Source: Alkalimarinus sediminis (lineage in GTDB: Bacteria; Pseudomonadota; Gammaproteobacteria; Pseudomonadales; Oleiphilaceae). From it: a stretch of 64,000 nucleotides of DNA. The notes below the pieces were generated by a model, which saw only the letters and a program-made list of their open reading frames with translations, had not been told where the DNA came from and ran no database searches. Made by a program: the position numbers and the translations under genes. The stretch is taken from positions 629,001 through 693,000 of the forward strand of contig NZ_CP101527.1 of NCBI RefSeq assembly GCF_026427595.1, given 5' to 3'. Within the stretch, counting starts at the first letter, position 1; each line of letters starts with the position of its first letter. Positions 36,822 to 47,800 of the stretch are shown one piece after another.

Positions 36822-36854
36822 AACTTTACTGTTATTGGCTGATCATTCATTAGC

Positions 36855-39800
36855 TTACTTAAAATCCCTCGATGCAATATCGAGGGTATCAATAAGGTGG
36901 TTTAGGTTCGTTAGTTTACCCGCAATGACATGTATTACATTACCTTCTCGTTCTAAAAAACCATTTATCTTCAATAGTTTGGATGTTAGTAGCGCCTGTC
37001 TTTGATGTTTTGCAGTCGCCTGCCACACCACTACGTTAATATTGCCTGTTTCGTCTTCTAAGGTGACAAAAGTGACTCCGGTTGCAGAGCCTGGGCGCTG
37101 CCTACCGGTGACCAGACCTACCACTTCGACTAAGGCCTTATGGGGTATATTTAATAGTGCGCTGGCGCTAAGGCTTCTTGAGAGTGTAGGGTGCTGCCTT
37201 AATAGACTGACGGGGTGGCGCTCTAAGGTCAGCCCTGTGCTGGCGACGTCTTCAATAATTGTTTCGCCCTCGCTAGGCGCAGGCAGAGATATAGCCTCTG
37301 ATGGGGCGTGATCATTATCGTGTTGAAAAATCGGAGCGGGGGGTTTGAGTGCCAGAATATCCCAGCGTGCTTGATAACGGTGACCCGATAATGAACGTAG
37401 CGCGCCGGCACTGGCGAGTAACTCTAAGTGTGCGTTGGATACTCCCGATAGTCTTTTTAGTGTGGTTAATGATTGATAGCCATTATCGGGGCGGCATTTG
37501 ACAATCATTAATGCAGCTTCACGAGCCAGCCCTTTTATCAGTCGAAAACCTAATCTCAGGGATACATCTTTTTTGGCTTTGTTTGGGTGGTTGGCTGCTT
37601 CGAGGTGGTGATCCCAGTAGCTGTATTCAATGTCGATAGGCAGTAAATTAACCTGATGGCGTTTGGCGTCTTGAATGAGTTGATAGGGCGAGTAGAAACC
37701 CATCGGTTGGCTGTTTAGCAACCCACAATAAAATGCGGACGGCTCGTGACGTTTGAGCCATGAAGAGATATAGACCAACAGAGCAAAACTGGCTGCATGA
37801 GACTCAGGAAAGCCATATTCACCAAAGCCACTGATTTGTCGATAGACCCGTTCAGCAAACGCTTTTGAATGTCCTCGTGCGAGCATCCCGTTAGTGAGCT
37901 TCTCTTGAAAAGGCTTTAGTTTTCCGTTTCGCTTCCAGTTAGCCATTGCCCTGCGAAGCTGGTCTGCCTCTCCTGCGGTAAAACCAGCCGCGACCATAGC
38001 GAGTTTAATGACTTGTTCTTGAAAAATAGGCACTCCCAAGGTGCGTTCTAGTACCTCCCGCACTTCATTATTAGGGTAGTTTACGGTTTCTAGCCCCTGT
38101 CGCCTTAGCAGGTAAGGGTGAACCATATCGCCTTGAATCGGGCCGGGTCGCACAATGGCTACCTCAATCACCAGATCGTAGTAATTGGCAGGTTTGAGTC
38201 TGGGGAGCATGCTGATTTGAGCTCGCGACTCCACTTGAAAAACGCCAACGCTATCCCCTTGTTGTAGCATGGTGTAAACAGCAGGGTCTTCAGCGGGTAT
38301 ATTGCTGATCGATAGTGGTTGCTGTCTAAACGGGTTGGCCAGATCAATGGCCTTGCGAATAGCTGTTAGCATGCCCAACGCAAGAATGTCGACTTTGAGC
38401 AAACCTAGCGCTTCAAGGTCATCTTTATCCCACTGGATAATGGTCCGTTCAGGCATCGATGCGTTTTCGATAGGCACTAACTGATCAAGAGGGCCTGACG
38501 AAATGACAAAGCCCCCAACGTGCTGTGATAAGTGCCGTGGAAAGCCCCGTATGGTATCGACTAACTCAATAAAGTACTGCATTAAGTGCTGGTTAGCATT
38601 AATGATGTTTTTGTCTTCAGCTTGTTTGTGCCAGGGCTGAAGTGCATCGCGCCAGTCTATACCGCTAAGTAGCCGCTCTATTAATGTCAGGTCGATATTG
38701 AGTGCCTTACCGATGTCTCGAATAGCGCTCCTCGATCGATATGTGATGACGGTAGCGGTGAGTGCGGCTCTATCTCGACTATATTTTTGATAGATATACT
38801 GAATGACCTCTTCGCGTCGTTCATGCTCAAAATCAACATCAATATCCGGTGGTTCATTACGTTCTTTTGAGATAAAACGTTCAAATAGTAGTGTGACTTT
38901 GGTGGGGTCTACTTCGGTAATTTGCAGGCAGTAGCAGACCACTGAGTTAGCGGCAGAACCGCGCCCCTGACAAAGAATATGCTTGCTGCGTGCAAACCTT
39001 ACAATATCGTAAATGGTTAAAAAGTAGTGTTCGTAATGAAGAGCTTCGATCAGCTCAAGCTCTTTCTTAATTAACGTGGTGACTGCTTTAGGTGTACCGT
39101 TGGGGAACCGAATTTTCTCGCCGCTTTTAACTAATTGTTTAAGATAATCGATGGCGGATATGCCTGGAGGTACAAGGTCAGAAGGGTATTCATATTTTAA
39201 CTCTTCAAGTGAAAACTCACAGCGGTTAGCAATATTGAGTGTCTCTTGTAAGAGTTCTTGAGGGTATAGGTGGTGCAATTTTTTAAGTGATCGCAGGTAA
39301 CGCTCACCGTTAGAATGCAAGTGTTTTACCGCTTTGTTGATGGTTGAGCCACAGCGTATAGACGTAAGTATATCTTGAAGTTTTTGCCGCGACATAAGGT
39401 GCATGTGCACGTCACCCGCCGCGACCTTGGGCAGCGAAAAATGTAGTGATAGTTGATGAATATAAGTGCTTAAGGACTCATCTTGCTGGTTTAGTAGGCG
39501 CTCAACTAACAACCAGAGGCGCGACTTAAAATATTGAGTCAGTTGGTGGCCAGTAGCCAGGTCGCTCGATAGGCTCCCTTCAGGCCGCCACAGCGCTAAA
39601 CATTCAGATAGCCCTTGCTGCAGGTCTGTTATCTCTAAGGCATATTGGCCTTTTGCCGCGTTTCTACGACAAAGGCTAATCAGCCTGCAGAGCTGGCCGT
39701 AGGCTTTTCGGTTAGGAGCAAGTAGTACAAGCACATTGTTTTGAAAACGAAACTCACTGCCGATAATCAGTTTTAAGTTATGCTCTTTTGCGGCGACATG

Positions 39801-40004
39801 GGCTCTTACGACGCCAGCTATTGAACACTCGTCAGTAATGGCCAATGCGCTATAGCCTAAAGCAATGGCTCTTTCTACCAGCTCTTCGGGGTGTGATGCG
39901 CCACGAAGAAAAGTGAAATTACTAATGCAGTGAAGTTCTGCATAAGTTTTTGTGCTGTCGCTTTGGGGAGAGTCGGAAGCGGCTAAAACCACGGTGTGCT
40001 CCAT
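36855..40004 (-). CDS. dnaE2: Error-prone DNA polymerase DnaE2 (ImuC)
   Basis: DnaE2 is the C-family polymerase subunit of the SOS mutasome and extends over damaged DNA. The 1049-residue protein starts with a PHP domain (YAELHCISNFTFLRGASHPEELVERA at about residues 21-46). The catalytic palm has PPDIDVDFEHERREEVIQY near residue 386, and a helix-hairpin-helix and an OB-fold region (VEVVGLVTGRQRPGSATGVTFVTLEDETG) are near the C-terminus. The length matches the family and is shorter than replicative DnaE. It is the third gene of imuA-imuB-dnaE2, but a REP-like repeat sits in the 139-bp gap after imuB. A hairpin-forming sequence lies in the last codons at about 36867-36887. Confidence 0.96.
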   Translation of the reverse strand: MEHTVVLAASDSPQSDSTKTYAELHCISNFTFLRGASHPEELVERAIALGYSALAITDECSIAGVVRAHVAAKEHNLKLIIGSEFRFQNNVLVLLAPNRKAYGQLCRLISLCRRNAAKGQYALEITDLQQGLSECLALWRPEGSLSSDLATGHQLTQYFKSRLWLLVERLLNQQDESLSTYIHQLSLHFSLPKVAAGDVHMHLMSRQKLQDILTSIRCGSTINKAVKHLHSNGERYLRSLKKLHHLYPQELLQETLNIANRCEFSLEELKYEYPSDLVPPGISAIDYLKQLVKSGEKIRFPNGTPKAVTTLIKKELELIEALHYEHYFLTIYDIVRFARSKHILCQGRGSAANSVVCYCLQITEVDPTKVTLLFERFISKERNEPPDIDVDFEHERREEVIQYIYQKYSRDRAALTATVITYRSRSAIRDIGKALNIDLTLIERLLSGIDWRDALQPWHKQAEDKNIINANQHLMQYFIELVDTIRGFPRHLSQHVGGFVISSGPLDQLVPIENASMPERTIIQWDKDDLEALGLLKVDILALGMLTAIRKAIDLANPFRQQPLSISNIPAEDPAVYTMLQQGDSVGVFQVESRAQISMLPRLKPANYYDLVIEVAIVRPGPIQGDMVHPYLLRRQGLETVNYPNNEVREVLERTLGVPIFQEQVIKLAMVAAGFTAGEADQLRRAMANWKRNGKLKPFQEKLTNGMLARGHSKAFAERVYRQISGFGEYGFPESHAASFALLVYISSWLKRHEPSAFYCGLLNSQPMGFYSPYQLIQDAKRHQVNLLPIDIEYSYWDHHLEAANHPNKAKKDVSLRLGFRLIKGLAREAALMIVKCRPDNGYQSLTTLKRLSGVSNAHLELLASAGALRSLSGHRYQARWDILALKPPAPIFQHDNDHAPSEAISLPAPSEGETIIEDVASTGLTLERHPVSLLRQHPTLSRSLSASALLNIPHKALVEVVGLVTGRQRPGSATGVTFVTLEDETGNINVVVWQATAKHQRQALLTSKLLKINGFLEREGNVIHVIAGKLTNLNHLIDTLDIASRDFK

Positions 40005-40032
40005 TGAATATTAACAATATTGCCTGTCTTTT

Positions 40033-40110
40033 TTCGCGCCAAAGTGGCGCCCCTACATAAAGATACTGCCTATACTTTAGCGTTCTGTAGGAGCAGCTCT
40101 TAGCCGCGAA
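40033..40110. repeat. REP-like inverted repeat, copy 2, inside the mutasome operon
   Basis: The ends TTCGCGCCAAAGTGGCGCC and CTGTAGGAGCAGCTCTTAGC CGCGAA match those of the copy at 25457-25533. It occupies most of the imuB-dnaE2 gap. In the message, the ends could pair into a hairpin and stabilise the upstream part or reduce read-through. No LexA box was found between imuB and dnaE2. Confidence 0.75.
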
Positions 40111-40143
40111 ACGGTATAAATTAGCCACATAAGTTAGCCGTTG

Positions 40144-41622
40144 TTATGCAAACCAACCTTGTAAAAACCAACCCCCTTTGGCATCGCGAAACCCCCAACC
40201 TAATGCACCGTGAGGAAATTGAATGGTGTAATAGTCTCGTAATATGGCGTCTTGATCCCACCAACCAGATGAAATGCGCTCTGGACCGGTTAAGAACTGT
40301 AGGTTATGAGGGGTGATAGGGTACGGTGTTGAGCAGAGCCATAAGGGGCGTTTAGCGATCCACGCCGGAGTATCGGTTGGGCTAGATGATGTGTTGAGGC
40401 CGGGGCCTGATACGTTTTTTTTGAACTTTTTTGACAACGGATGAGCAGGCAGCAACTGACGTGTAGGTAATAACATCTGGGCTTTTTCTGGGCGGTGTTC
40501 CGGGTTAACCATCAGTTGAGTGATGGCATGGTCGCCTAGTCTAGCCTGTAGCTTGCTCATCAATTGTCGTAAATCAGACTGCTGATGGGTGACCTCTGTG
40601 AAAAAATCATCGCTGGTTACATCGAGTGGCGTTAGTTGATCAACTTTTAAGGTGATGGCGAGCATCGGGGCTGGAATAGTATGACGCTCGAGTCGTAAGC
40701 GACACAGTAGCATTAACTCCTCACTATGGTGTTCTTGCTGTGCTGACCTAATGATAATTTCAGTCGATGAATGTTCACGGTGTAGTAGGGTGATCGCCAG
40801 TGTATCTGTGGCCAGTTGATAGCGAGTGAGGTAGTCTGATAACTCCTGTAGTAATCGCTGCAAAGGGAATAAAACTCCGTTGATATGCTCCATTTCAGTC
40901 ACAAAGTCGAGTCGACGAAAAAAGCTATGGGGCCGTTGGTAAGGTGTTTGCGGGTCTGCTGCTTTGCCTAAAATTTTATTCAGGTAGATCGTTAGTTCTG
41001 TGCCAAAGCGCTGGGTTAACTCAGCCAGAGGGAGTGAGATTAACTGTTGTAAGGTTTTTATGCCCATGCGACGACAACGTTCTGCCGTACCGTTGGGTAG
41101 CTCCGCCTGATGTAGAGTTAGGCCAGCTATACGCGTTGCAATGTGACTCTCGTTATCGCTGCATAAACCCTGCTGATTACGAGCTAGGAGCCGTGCCCCA
41201 ATAGGGGTGGCGGCAGTCGCTAAATATAAAGTGAACCCTTGATTACTGAACTCTGCATAGAGTTGATTCCATAGCTCATTGAGACCATTAAACAGCTTTA
41301 ACATACTGCCGACTTCTAATAGCAAGCCATCTGGTGGGTAGAGCGTAATATGTGATGCATATTGATAAGCTGAGGCCGCCAACGACTCTAATGTAATCGT
41401 AGCCTGTATAGGGTCGTAAGTGGCGGCATTAAGCTCAGGCAGCAAACAATAAGCTGTACTTAACGACATACCCTCCGCAACACCTGACTTATGTGCTTCG
41501 TGATTAACCGACTTTACCAACGGTGGCGTGCCGTCAACCACGACTAAGGGCTGCGGCGATTCAAGCCCCCGCATGAGGTGATCCAGAGGGAGTTGGGGAA
41601 AGTCTAAATAAAGCCAAAGCAT
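40144..41622 (-). CDS. imuB: ImuB, inactive Y-family polymerase-like mutasome subunit
   Basis: ImuB is a catalytically dead Y-family homologue that bridges the beta clamp, ImuA and DnaE2. The 492-residue protein has the polymerase-like N-terminal domain (MLWLYLDFPQLPLD) and a little-finger-like middle. The characteristic C-terminus ends YTIQFPHGALGWGFRDAKGGWFLQGWFA. The carboxylates that coordinate metal in active Y-family enzymes are altered: the first motif reads LDFPQ, and LEVGS replaces the SIDE-type motif. These changes are normal for ImuB. It lies 9 bp after imuA. Confidence 0.92.
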   Translation of the reverse strand: MLWLYLDFPQLPLDHLMRGLESPQPLVVVDGTPPLVKSVNHEAHKSGVAEGMSLSTAYCLLPELNAATYDPIQATITLESLAASAYQYASHITLYPPDGLLLEVGSMLKLFNGLNELWNQLYAEFSNQGFTLYLATAATPIGARLLARNQQGLCSDNESHIATRIAGLTLHQAELPNGTAERCRRMGIKTLQQLISLPLAELTQRFGTELTIYLNKILGKAADPQTPYQRPHSFFRRLDFVTEMEHINGVLFPLQRLLQELSDYLTRYQLATDTLAITLLHREHSSTEIIIRSAQQEHHSEELMLLCRLRLERHTIPAPMLAITLKVDQLTPLDVTSDDFFTEVTHQQSDLRQLMSKLQARLGDHAITQLMVNPEHRPEKAQMLLPTRQLLPAHPLSKKFKKNVSGPGLNTSSSPTDTPAWIAKRPLWLCSTPYPITPHNLQFLTGPERISSGWWDQDAILRDYYTIQFPHGALGWGFRDAKGGWFLQGWFA

Positions 41623-41631
41623 CGCTAAGTC

Positions 41632-42300
41632 CTACGCTTTATTAGACCAAGGCCCTGCTATGACGTTTTGTTCATGGCAGGGTTTATGGATGTCGATAAG
41701 TTGCTGTTTAACCGCCCAACCACCTCGGCGCTTTAGAATAGACACCCCTAGTGAATCGTCTACAGGCTGTAGCTTTATTCTTAATGCGGCAGGTGTATGC
41801 TGGTTTGCGCAATTTTCTGGACGAAATAAAAATGCAATACTTTCAGTTTTTTCGGCAGCTAACTGCAAGCGCCTAATATCGTTAGGGGCAACGGTTTTAG
41901 GCCAAGCCATGGCAATACCACAGTGTGGGTTACGTAGTATTTGTTCTAGCGCCCATAATCCTTCTCGTGGTGTATCTGGGCGGATAATAACCAGCTTGGA
42001 GAGGTCAATACCATGTTGTGCAAGGGCAGGGGCATAGGGAATAAAGGGCGGATCTACCCAAAACAGATAACGACCTTGGTCGACAACGGCTTTCATTGCC
42101 GGCAGTAATAACTGCAGTTCGCCAATACCAGGGGTATCACAAAGTAACTCGGTTAACGTACCTTGTGGCCAGCCATGCCCAGGAAGAAATTGATCTAACG
42201 TACTCCAACCACTAGGAATTGCTTGAATTTGGCGGGTTTTAAATTGCCCTGCTTGCCAAACTTGCGCATTTTGAATGAGATTATTAAGGATGTTATTCAT
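41632..42300 (-). CDS. imuA: ImuA, RecA/SulA-like mutasome subunit
   Basis: ImuA is a RecA-fold accessory protein needed for damage-induced mutagenesis with ImuB and DnaE2. The 222-residue protein contains IPSGWSTLDQFLPGHGWPQGTLTELLCDTPGIGELQLLLP, the degenerate P-loop region typical of the family, and YLFWVDPPFIPYAPAL. The ATG at 42300 is preferred over the in-frame TTG at 42309. A LexA box lies 20 bp upstream of the ATG, so this operon should be part of the SOS regulon. Confidence 0.93.
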   Translation of the reverse strand: MNNILNNLIQNAQVWQAGQFKTRQIQAIPSGWSTLDQFLPGHGWPQGTLTELLCDTPGIGELQLLLPAMKAVVDQGRYLFWVDPPFIPYAPALAQHGIDLSKLVIIRPDTPREGLWALEQILRNPHCGIAMAWPKTVAPNDIRRLQLAAEKTESIAFLFRPENCANQHTPAALRIKLQPVDDSLGVSILKRRGGWAVKQQLIDIHKPCHEQNVIAGPWSNKA

Positions 42301-42320
42301 CGCAATCAACCAATAAAATA

Positions 42321-42356
42321 TACTGTTTATATGTACAGTATATTTTATTTTGGCAA
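42321..42356 (-). promoter_or_regulatory. SOS (LexA) box and imuA promoter
   Basis: CTGTTTATATGTACAG at 42323-42338 fits the CTG-N10-CAG LexA consensus and is flanked by TA on both sides. On the minus strand a TTGCCA hexamer (42356-42351) is followed, after 17 bp, by CATATA within the box. The repressor would therefore cover the -10 element. It sits just upstream of imuA and should give DNA-damage induction of the operon. Confidence 0.85.
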
Positions 42357-42444
42357 AGATGCAATGAGTACTGACCGATAAAATCAGCCAGTCAGTTACC
42401 CTGTGTTGGGGGCTATTAAGCGTCTATAACAGTGGTGGTTTGGT

Positions 42445-44697
42445 TTAGAGCACTTCAGATGTATAGCGATTAACCCAGTGAATAAAATCATCTGCGGGGA
42501 GTGGATGCGAAAGAAAGAACCCCTGCATCCCTCTGATGTTTCGCGCATTTAACGTATCGACCTGTTTCTGGTTTTCAACGCCTTCTGCAATAACGGTAAA
42601 GCCCAAATTATTGGCGAGAGCAATAATGGTATCTACGATGGCTGTGCCACCTTTGCTGTCATCCATATTGTCTATAAAGCTGCGGTCAATCTTTAGCTCA
42701 TCCACAGGGAATGAGTGGAGGTAAGATAGGGAGGAGTAGCCGGTGCCAAAATCATCAATTGAGAATTGAAAGCCTTCTAGTTTGAGTTGCTCCATTTGCG
42801 AGATGTTGTTTTCCCTATCGTTCATCAACATGCTTTCGGTAATTTCTAGCTTGAAATTCGCAGGTGATAAACCAAATGACACCAATGTTTTAAGTAAACT
42901 CTGATGAAGCTCGGTTCTAAATTGACAAGCACTGACATTAATCGCGAGTGTAAACTGCTTATCATTGATATAGCGACTGCCTAATCGCTTAAATAGTTGG
43001 CAAGCATCTCTTAATACGATGTGCTGAAGTTGGTGAATAAGCCCTGATTGCTCGGCTACAGGAATAAAGTGGAAGGGTGATATCAAGCCTTTTTCAGGGT
43101 GCTTCCAGCGAATGAGCGCTTCAGCGCCAATAATATGCCCATTGCGATCGAGTTGAGGTTGAAAGTAAGCTGAAAACTGATTTTCTTTAATTGCGCTGAT
43201 AATCTCCCGTTCAATCTGCAAGCGCTCATCAATAATGTGCTGCAATGCAGGGTCATAAAACGAGTACTGATTGCCCCCTAGTTTTTTGGCGCGATACATC
43301 GCGGTATCCGCGCGCCTCAGCACCTCATCTGCGGTAATGCCTTGTCCTTGAATCAGACTAATGCCAATACTGCCTCTGATTTTATATTCTGCGTCATCAA
43401 TCTTAAAAGGGCGTGAGAAACTATCGAGTAGTTTTGTTGCGACGGCTATTGCTTCGTTGGCTGTCACGGTTTTGTCGTCTTCGAGGGTTTCAAGAATGAC
43501 GACAAATTCATCACCACCGATACGTGCAATGGTATCGGCATCCCGTAACTCAGGTATCATACGGTTGGCGACCATCAATAAAAGCTGATCACCCACCGTA
43601 TGGCCAAGCGAATCGTTAATACGCTTGAAGTTATCCAGATCGAGAAACAGTAGCGCCCCCACCTTGTTATGCCGCACCACCTTTTCTATAAGATTTTGTA
43701 AGCGGTCATTGAGTAGCCGCCTATTGGGTAGTAGTGTTAATGGGTCAAAAAAAGCTAGTTGTTTGACCTGTTTCTCTGCTTGTTTGCGTTCGGTGATATC
43801 CCGAGCCATCCAAAGGATATGCTTTCTATCTGGTTGCTCGGGCTGGTAATTATTAATGACCGAAGTACGACCTTCAAAAACACGCTCCCCTTTTTGAACG
43901 CTCAGCTCATATTCAAAGATTTGTATTTCATTTGAGGCGAGTGTCTTCTCTATTACAGACATCATCTGTTGGGCATTAGGAGAGGGGATAATATCATTGA
44001 TATATTTGCCAATTAAATCTTCTGGAGAGGTGAATAGCAATTGGCTTTCTGAACCATAAACATCCACGTATAGCCCTTTTTGATCCATTACTATAGCAAT
44101 ATCGGGCATCACGCTCGTTAGTGCTTTTAGTTTCTCGTTACTGAGTATTAGTTGAGATGTAAGGGCTTTCTCTCGCAGGTAAGACTGCTCTTTTTCGAGC
44201 GCCAAACTGGAGAGGTGCGTAAATTTTTCAATAAGGTCTAGATGAGTACTGTTTGGTTTTTTGACCTGGGTGTAATAGATGGCAAAACTGCCTAAAACCT
44301 CATTTTTAGAGGATATAATTGGAGTTGACCAGCAGGCTCTAAGGTTGTGCTCTAAGGCAAAACTCTTATAGTTTTCCCATAGTGGGTCATGTTCGATATC
44401 GCTAACAATAATCTGCTTTTTGCTATGAGCTGCAGTGCCGCAGGAACCGACAGAAGGGCCAATGGTGACGCCGTCAATTAGTTCACAGTATGTGTGGGGT
44501 AAGCTTGGGGCTGCACCATGCCGAAGTTGTTTGCCGTCCAGAAGAAGAATTGAGCTTTTGGCGTTAGGCGAGTCAATTATATTTTCGATCTGCTCACAGA
44601 TGGTCGTGAGGCACTCTTCTAATGGCGCTGCGAGAGCAATTTGTTCAATAACGTTTTGCTGCGCTGCTAGCAAAGAAGAGAGTTGCTTTGGGTTCAT
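42445..44697 (-). CDS. GAF-PAS-GGDEF-EAL cyclic-di-GMP signalling protein
   Basis: The 750-residue soluble protein has a GAF domain at about residues 10-175 and PAS at about 190-310. GGDEF at about 315-475 has an intact GGDEF motif preceded by the I-site RDAD. EAL at about 485-740 has EALIRW, DDFGTGYSSL and IAEGVE. Both activities are possible. The GAF segment GPSVGSCGTAAHSKKQIIVSDIEHDPLWENYKSFALEHNLRACWSTPI is of the type common in such proteins. It is a single gene between the mutasome and the acetate-sensor kinase. Confidence 0.93.
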   Translation of the reverse strand: MNPKQLSSLLAAQQNVIEQIALAAPLEECLTTICEQIENIIDSPNAKSSILLLDGKQLRHGAAPSLPHTYCELIDGVTIGPSVGSCGTAAHSKKQIIVSDIEHDPLWENYKSFALEHNLRACWSTPIISSKNEVLGSFAIYYTQVKKPNSTHLDLIEKFTHLSSLALEKEQSYLREKALTSQLILSNEKLKALTSVMPDIAIVMDQKGLYVDVYGSESQLLFTSPEDLIGKYINDIIPSPNAQQMMSVIEKTLASNEIQIFEYELSVQKGERVFEGRTSVINNYQPEQPDRKHILWMARDITERKQAEKQVKQLAFFDPLTLLPNRRLLNDRLQNLIEKVVRHNKVGALLFLDLDNFKRINDSLGHTVGDQLLLMVANRMIPELRDADTIARIGGDEFVVILETLEDDKTVTANEAIAVATKLLDSFSRPFKIDDAEYKIRGSIGISLIQGQGITADEVLRRADTAMYRAKKLGGNQYSFYDPALQHIIDERLQIEREIISAIKENQFSAYFQPQLDRNGHIIGAEALIRWKHPEKGLISPFHFIPVAEQSGLIHQLQHIVLRDACQLFKRLGSRYINDKQFTLAINVSACQFRTELHQSLLKTLVSFGLSPANFKLEITESMLMNDRENNISQMEQLKLEGFQFSIDDFGTGYSSLSYLHSFPVDELKIDRSFIDNMDDSKGGTAIVDTIIALANNLGFTVIAEGVENQKQVDTLNARNIRGMQGFFLSHPLPADDFIHWVNRYTSEVL

Positions 44698-44830
44698 TGA
44701 ATTTAGGTTCCTGCTAATTCAACTCATAAAAAGGACAATTAAAAGGCGTTCTTAATGGCAGTATAGTTCAACGTTACTATAAGTCATGAAGCAAACTATA
44801 TTTTTATGCATTGAGTTAAGAGCTGCCTTA

Positions 44831-47800
44831 CTAAGGCTTGTTTGAGCTTTTAATCAGCTTGGTCATCATGGCTCTTAGTGCAGCGGGTTTTACTGGCTTA
44901 TGGAGTATTTGGTAGCCTCTTTCATGAACTTCTTCAACTAGTTCTTGTCCTGTCTGTGCTGTTACCAATACGCCAGGAATGCGATTAGTGGAGGCTGAGG
45001 TAGTAAAAAATAACTGCAGTTCATCCATGGTATCCAAACCGTTCTCGTCATTGTCTAATTGATAATCTGCCAAAATAATTTCAGGTCGTTGATGTGGGCA
45101 TTTTTGCTGAGCGTCCGCTAAGCTGCTAGCTGCGACCACTTGACACTTCCAACCCCTTAACAACGTGGCCATACCTTCTAAAATAGTGGGGTCATTATCA
45201 ATGCAAAGTACATTCAGATCTTCCAAACCACCTACTTTTCGGGTTGATACAGGTGTTTGAGTGCTGGCTTTAGGCGTAGATATGCTCTTGCCAAGAGGCA
45301 CTGTAATTGAAAAAACGCTACCTTTTCCCAGTTTAGAGCTTACTTTAATGGGGTGACCTAATATGTGACTCACTCTATCTACAATAGCGAGCCCTAGACC
45401 CAGGCCTTTTTTGTCCTGACCATGATGGGGCAGGCGCTTAAACTCTTCAAAAATCAGCTTGGTATCAGTTTCAGAGATGCCGGGGCCGGTATCCCATACT
45501 TCAATGCGAAGAAACCCTTTTAAGCGACGACAGCCCAGTAGTATTTTTCCACTGGGGGTGTAGCGAATCGCATTAGACAAGAAGTTCTGAATCACTCTGC
45601 GGAGCAATTGCGAATCAGAGCTAACGATTTGATAGCAGGGTACGGTTTTGAGCACTATATTTTGGTTTTCTGCGATTAGCGTGAACTCAGCATTGAGCTG
45701 TTTGAGTATGTCTTGAATACAAAAGTCAGTGATATGTGTTTCAAGTACCCCTGCGTCTAGTTTGGAGATGTCTAGCAAGGTGCTAAGTATCTCTTCGGCA
45801 GCGGTTAGTGAATGGTCTATATTCTCAATCAGGCTTCTGTCTTTATCTTGCTCTTGATGCTGTTGGTGTAGTGCAGAGGTAAACAGTCGAGCCGCATTTA
45901 GAGGCTGAAGCAGGTCATGACTGGCCGAGGCTAGAAAACGGGTTTTACTCTGATTAGCTTGTTCCGCCACTGATTTTGCATGTAGTAATTGATCGTTAAG
46001 CACAGAGAGTTCTTGAGTTCTCTCTTCAACCCTTTGTTCAAGGTAGGTATTGGTTTCTTTCAGTGCTTGGGTTGTCTTCCTGAGATCAGTAATATCTGCG
46101 AAGGTTGTTACAAAACCGCCACCCGGTGTTGGGTTGCCTTGAATCAGCAGTATTGAGCCGTCTGGTCGCTCACGTTCATACTCGTGAGGCGTTCCGTCTT
46201 GCATTAGCTTCAGGCGCTCTTCTATTAACGCCTCAACTTTCTCGGGTGGGAGGTTTGCCGCCATTAAGTTTAGTCTTACCAAGTCGGCAATAGGTCGACC
46301 TACCTGTACAAACCCTTTGGGGTAGTCGAACAGGCTGAGGTATCGCTGATTCCAGGCAACAATACGTTGACGCTCATCGATTACACTGACTCCCATCGAT
46401 ATGTTCTCAATCGCTGATTGCAGCAGGTCGCGGTTAAACTGCATTACTTGAGAGGCTTCATCGACGATGCTCACCACATCTTCAAGGTGCATATCACGGC
46501 CCTTAATGGTCGAATCTAGCACCACTTTGGCGGTGGATGAACCAATAGCGCTGGCGAGTTGCTTCTCGATGAATTTAAGTAAATTGGGGCTGGCATTGCG
46601 ACCTGGCGATAACTTCTCTCCGAAACGAGTTTCATAAATCATAAATACCGCATCGGCTTTTTCTGGCCCCATAAAGCGTTCGGCTAGCGCTTTTAGGTCG
46701 TCTATAGTGGCATTGCTTCTTCGCTGCTCTAGTTGTGATGCTTGATGTGAAATGTCCACTTCATGAAAGAATGCCGCGGCTTGAATTTTTTCTCGGACAC
46801 GTTGGCGGGTCAGTAGTGACACGACAACATAGAGGAAAATATTAGTCCCCAAACTCCATACGATGCCGTGAGTAATTAACTGCATCTCACTACCAAATAA
46901 CGATGTAGGGGTTAACCAACTATTGTTAAATAACCCATTCTCGATAATGTCTGCTGATATCCACCCATTACGAGCTAACGTCGGCAGAAATAGGGTATAA
47001 ACCCATATCAGAAAACCGCCAACCAAGCCGCTCACTGCACCATGGAAGTTACCTTTTCGCCACATTACGCCGCCAACTAATGCGGGGGCAAACTGACCGA
47101 CAGCGACAAACGATAATAATCCAAAGGCGGTGAGGCTGACGTCTTGCGCGGTTAATCGATAAAACCCATAAGCAAGTAACAGTAATATAACAATGGTGAC
47201 ACGGCGGATATTGAGAAACAGGCGGCTCAAATTCTGCTGTTGATTAAGCTTGATCTGAAAAAGTTTGAATATGAGAGGAATAACAATCTCATTGCAGACC
47301 ATGGTACTAAGGGTTACTGAGGATACGATAACCATCGCCGTAGCAGCCGACCCGCCACCTAAAAAGGCCAAAATGGTTAACCACTTTTGATCGGCAATAA
47401 TCGGTAGGTTGAGGACTAATGTGTCGGCGTTAACGGTGCCTTCGTCAAACATCAACCAGCCTGCGCCTGCTATAGGAAGAACAAAAGCGCTGGCAATGAT
47501 CAGATAGAGCGGCATCATGACGCGAGCGACTTGGAAGTCGTAGCGGTGATAGTTCTCGACAACTGTTACATGAAATTGTCGTGGCAAGCATATAATTGCA
47601 CACATCGAAATGATGGTTTGAGCGATAAACTCACTACTGCTAAAGCCGCCAAGGCTGAATTTCTCGAGGCCTGATGACTGGTTGATGCGGGTGAATATAT
47701 CGTCAACACCATTAAACATGCTATAGCAGACAAATAACCCTACAAATACAAACGCCACCATTTTAATAATAGATTCAAAGGCTACGGCTTGCATCATGCC

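Noticed and set aside
36867-36887. Inverted repeat CCCTCGAT/ATCGAGGG at the end of dnaE2
   Set aside because: It lies within the last codons and has only a short T-run on the minus strand, so terminator status is uncertain.
40005-40143. Search for a second LexA box before dnaE2
   Set aside because: No CTG-N10-CAG was found; CTGTAGGAGCAG has a spacing of six and belongs to the REP-like repeat.
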